10,392 nucleotides of DNA from Clostridia bacterium. Lineage in GTDB: Bacteria > Bacillota_A > Clostridia > Oscillospirales > CAG-272. Below the pieces are notes generated by a model. The model made no database searches and was not told where the DNA came from. It saw only the letters and a program-made list of their open reading frames with translations. Each line of letters opens with the position of its first letter. Position 1 is the stretch's first letter. Location: NCBI GenBank assembly GCA_017467225.1, contig JAFTSR010000013.1, positions 1-10,392 on the forward strand. The letters run 5' to 3'. The position numbers were made by a program, and so were the translations under genes. Shown here piece after piece: positions 8,927 through 10,392 of this stretch.

Positions 8927-8940
8927 AAATGTGGTATCAT
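8912..8940 (+). promoter_or_regulatory. Sigma-A-like promoter of the membrane protein/RHH operon
   Basis: TTGCTT (8912-8917), a 17-base spacer and TATCAT (8935-8940) with TGG directly before it, an extended -10. It sits 37 bases upstream of the ATG at 8978. The weak -35 is compensated by the extended -10. Confidence 0.7.
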
Positions 8941-8977
8941 AATAGACAATAACTACAAATTAAGCGAGGTTTTTGAT

Positions 8978-9517
8978 ATGGAAGGCCAAAACATGTATGA
9001 ATACGTCGTCTCTCCAGCCAAGCAGCCCATCTGGAAACTGAAACGCACGCTTGCCGTCATCGGATACGTCGTATATGCCATCACTGTCTTTAGTGTCGGT
9101 GCATATACCAAGCTGCTGCTCCCCATGATGGCGCTGGTGCCGCTGTCTACGTGGATTCTTATATTTTTCACTTGGAGATACGTCGCGGTGGAATATGAAT
9201 ATTCCTTTGTGTCCGGCACCATGACGCTGAACAAGATTCTGGGCGGCAGAGCACGCAAGAAGGTGCTGGAGGTGCGCATCAAGGAGCTGCACACCATCGC
9301 GCCCTACGACGGCGATTACATCAAGCAGGCTGAGGCGTTCAAACCCGAAAAATCGTATGATTTTGTGTCCTCCATGCAGAGCCCTGACGTATATTTTGCG
9401 TTGTTTGAGACTCCGGAGGGGCGTCGCGGCATCATTTATTTTGAGGCGACCAAGCCGGCGCTCAAAATTCTGCGCTACTACAACAGCGGCACGGTTATAT
9501 CCGAGGTTCGCTATTGA
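8978..9517 (+). CDS. Uncharacterised two-pass membrane protein, possibly DUF6106-like
   Basis: The 179-residue protein has a short N-terminal part, two hydrophobic segments close together (about 24-43 and 46-66: LAVIGYVVYAITVFSVGAY, then LLLPMMALVPLSTWILIFF) and a cytoplasmic-looking part starting VEYEYSFVSGTMTLNKILGGRARKKVLEV. That beta-rich pattern, membrane hairpin then a small strand-rich domain, recalls bacterial PH-like domains and the Clostridia family DUF6106; this is from memory of the pattern and is tentative. The frame is open far upstream across the lipoprotein gene, but ATG 8978 is the correct start: it has GAGG eight bases before it and the promoter 37 bases upstream. The stop is ten bases before the RHH gene, so the two are an operon. 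The function is unknown. Confidence 0.8.
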   Translation: MEGQNMYEYVVSPAKQPIWKLKRTLAVIGYVVYAITVFSVGAYTKLLLPMMALVPLSTWILIFFTWRYVAVEYEYSFVSGTMTLNKILGGRARKKVLEVRIKELHTIAPYDGDYIKQAEAFKPEKSYDFVSSMQSPDVYFALFETPEGRRGIIYFEATKPALKILRYYNSGTVISEVRY

Positions 9518-9527
9518 GGAGGGCGCC

Positions 9528-9746
9528 ATGGCATCGAAAAAACAATACACCGTTCCCGTTCGCATGCCGGAGGAGCTTCTGCGCAAGCTGCTGCTGCTTT
9601 GCGAGAAGGAAGGACGAACGCTGAACAACGAGATCACCATGCTCGCGCGCAACGCCATTGCCTATCACGAGAGAGCCAAGGGCGGACTGGACAGTCGCGC
9701 GGCTGCGGCCATAGATCTTTCGGCATATGAGGATAAAGAGGAATAA
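9528..9746 (+). CDS. Small ribbon-helix-helix (Arc-like) protein
   Basis: The 72-residue protein has the Arc/MetJ-type layout: a basic N-end, a strand YTVPVRMP (about 7-14), helix EELLRKLLLLCEKEG, a turn and helix LNNEITMLARNAIAYHERA. The tail is acidic and probably disordered. In this fold two strands from a dimer enter the DNA major groove. ATG 9528 was chosen over the longer open frame from 9357 because GAGGAGG lies just upstream and the extension would overlap the previous gene. It is the second gene of an operon with the membrane protein and ends at a terminator. It may regulate the divergent promoters upstream, or be an antitoxin-type protein, but no toxin gene is next to it. Confidence 0.82.
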   Translation: MASKKQYTVPVRMPEELLRKLLLLCEKEGRTLNNEITMLARNAIAYHERAKGGLDSRAAAAIDLSAYEDKEE

Positions 9747-9753
9747 TCGTGTG

Positions 9754-9780
9754 AAAAGCCCTGCGTTTGCAGGGCTTTTT
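9754..9780 (+). terminator. Intrinsic terminator after the RHH gene
   Basis: AAAAGCCCTGC (9754-9764) and GCAGGGCTTTT (9769-9779) form an 11-bp stem with the loop GTTT, and the T-run ends at 9780. It separates the RHH operon from the ACT-domain gene. Confidence 0.92.
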
Positions 9781-9793
9781 CTAAAATAAGGTC

Positions 9794-9822
9794 TTGTAAA
9801 ATTCGCTCGTTTATGTTATAAT
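9794..9822 (+). promoter_or_regulatory. Strong sigma-A-like promoter of the ACT-domain gene
   Basis: TTGTAA (9794-9799), a 17-base spacer and the consensus TATAAT (9817-9822) preceded by TGT as an extended -10. It lies 35 bases before the ATG at 9858 and directly after a terminator, so it should define the start of a new transcription unit. Confidence 0.85.
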
Positions 9823-9857
9823 ATGATCAATCAATATACCCACAAGGAGAATATATT

Positions 9858-10127
9858 ATGAAAGCTGTAATTACCGTCACCGGCAAGGACACTGTAGGCA
9901 TCATCGCGGGCGTCAGCGCCGTTTGCGCCAAGGACGGCGCTAACATCTGCGAGATCACCCAGAGCGTTCTGAGTGAGTATTTTGCCATGATCATGCTGGC
10001 AGAGCTTGACGGATTGAACGTTTCTTTCTCGGAATTTGCCGACGAGCTGACGGCTCTGGGCAAGGAAAAGGGACTTGCCATCCACACCATGCACGAGGAC
10101 ATTTTCAACACCATGCACCACATCTGA
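9858..10127 (+). CDS. ACT domain-containing protein (UPF0237 family)
   Basis: The 89-residue protein is a single ACT domain of the UPF0237 type. The opening MKAVITVTGKDTVGIIAGVSA, with the GKD.VGII pattern and NI.EI.Q, followed by YFAMIMLAEL, fits the family closely, as does the HEDIFNTMH ending. ACT domains usually bind small ligands such as amino acids and act as sensors, but the role of this family is not settled. AAGGAGA (9844-9850) lies seven bases before the ATG. The gene is 27 bases upstream of a UPF0210 gene; this pair is conserved in many Firmicutes, which suggests the proteins work together. No oddities are visible. Confidence 0.94.
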   Translation: MKAVITVTGKDTVGIIAGVSAVCAKDGANICEITQSVLSEYFAMIMLAELDGLNVSFSEFADELTALGKEKGLAIHTMHEDIFNTMHHI

Positions 10128-10154
10128 TCGGGCAGAAAGGAAACGGAAAAATCC

Positions 10155-10392
10155 ATGCTCAATACACAGGATATTTTAGAAACCATCAACATGATCCGGG
10201 AAGAAAACCTGGACATTCGCACCATCACCATGGGTATCTCGCTGTACGATTGCATCAGTGAGGACGCTGACCGTCTGTGCCAGCGCGTCTACGACAAGAT
10301 CACCAAGAAGGCCGAGCATCTGGTCAGAACGGGTGAGGACATCTCCAAGCAGTATGGCGTGCCGATCGTCAACAAGCGCGTATCCATCACGC
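10155..10392 (+). CDS. UPF0210/DUF711 (PFL-like) family protein, 5' part only
   Basis: Seventy-nine codons are visible before the window ends with no stop. The N-terminus (MLNTQDILETINMIREENLDIRTITMGISLYDC, shown here in part: DIRTITMGISL) is typical of UPF0210/DUF711 proteins, which are about 450 residues long and structurally related to pyruvate-formate-lyase-like folds; the biochemical function is unknown. AAAGGA (10136-10141) sits 13 bases before ATG 10155, an acceptable but long distance. Placement directly after the ACT gene, with no terminator between, points to one operon. The rest of the gene lies beyond the window. Confidence 0.88.
   Translation, partial: MLNTQDILETINMIREENLDIRTITMGISLYDCISEDADRLCQRVYDKITKKAEHLVRTGEDISKQYGVPIVNKRVSIT

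Noticed and set aside
7283..8977. Long plus-strand open frame running into the membrane-protein gene
   Set aside because: It is antisense to the lipoprotein gene, which has a signal peptide, lipobox, ribosome binding site and promoter. The frame also crosses the divergent promoter region; the real start is ATG 8978 with its own GAGG.
9528..9746. Toxin-antitoxin module
   Set aside because: The RHH protein could be an antitoxin, but the gene before it encodes a 179-residue membrane protein with no known toxin motif and a terminator follows directly.

Overview
The window looks like a chromosomal segment of a Bacillota (Firmicutes) genome, most likely a GC-rich gut- or rumen-type Clostridia (Oscillospirales-like). 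The support is the gene order rplI-dnaB followed by tilS-hpt-ftsH (a classic Firmicutes cluster), GGAGG-type ribosome binding sites, sigma-A-like promoters, a Gram-positive style lipoprotein and GC-rich coding sequence set against AT-rich control regions. No plasmid, phage, CRISPR or IS genes are visible.

Layout. Positions 1-192 are non-coding and hold a double-hairpin repeat (copy A). Then a plus-strand housekeeping block: ribosomal protein L9 (193-642), replicative helicase DnaB (664-2013, interrupted by one in-frame TAG at 997-999), tRNA-Ile lysidine synthetase TilS (2022-3467), hypoxanthine phosphoribosyltransferase (3501-4064) and the membrane AAA+ protease FtsH (4127-6235), closed by an intrinsic terminator. 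A 14-codon mini-ORF and a hairpin lie between hpt and ftsH. A small DUF378 membrane protein (6376-6597) follows with its own terminator. Positions 6646-7078 have no believable gene; they are a stack of palindromes, including a second, oppositely oriented copy of the double-hairpin repeat (copy B) and a 17-bp perfect hairpin.

The second half is accessory in flavour. A 578-residue surface lipoprotein with an apparent hexosaminidase domain-2-like region and two carbohydrate-binding-like beta regions, but no recognisable catalytic domain, is on the minus strand (7079-8815). It is transcribed divergently from a two-gene operon made of an uncharacterised two-pass membrane protein (8978-9517) and a small ribbon-helix-helix protein (9528-9746). 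The shared intergenic region has two good back-to-back promoters and TTGCAA palindromes that could be operators. A terminator separates this from an ACT-domain protein (9858-10127) with a strong promoter, followed by the start of a UPF0210/DUF711 protein that runs off the window end.

The points most worth a second look are the amber codon in dnaB, the covarying double-hairpin repeat pair that brackets the housekeeping block, the mini-ORF/hairpin arrangement at the ftsH start, and the divergent control region between the lipoprotein and the membrane-protein/RHH operon. I see no clearly new defence or mobile system here.
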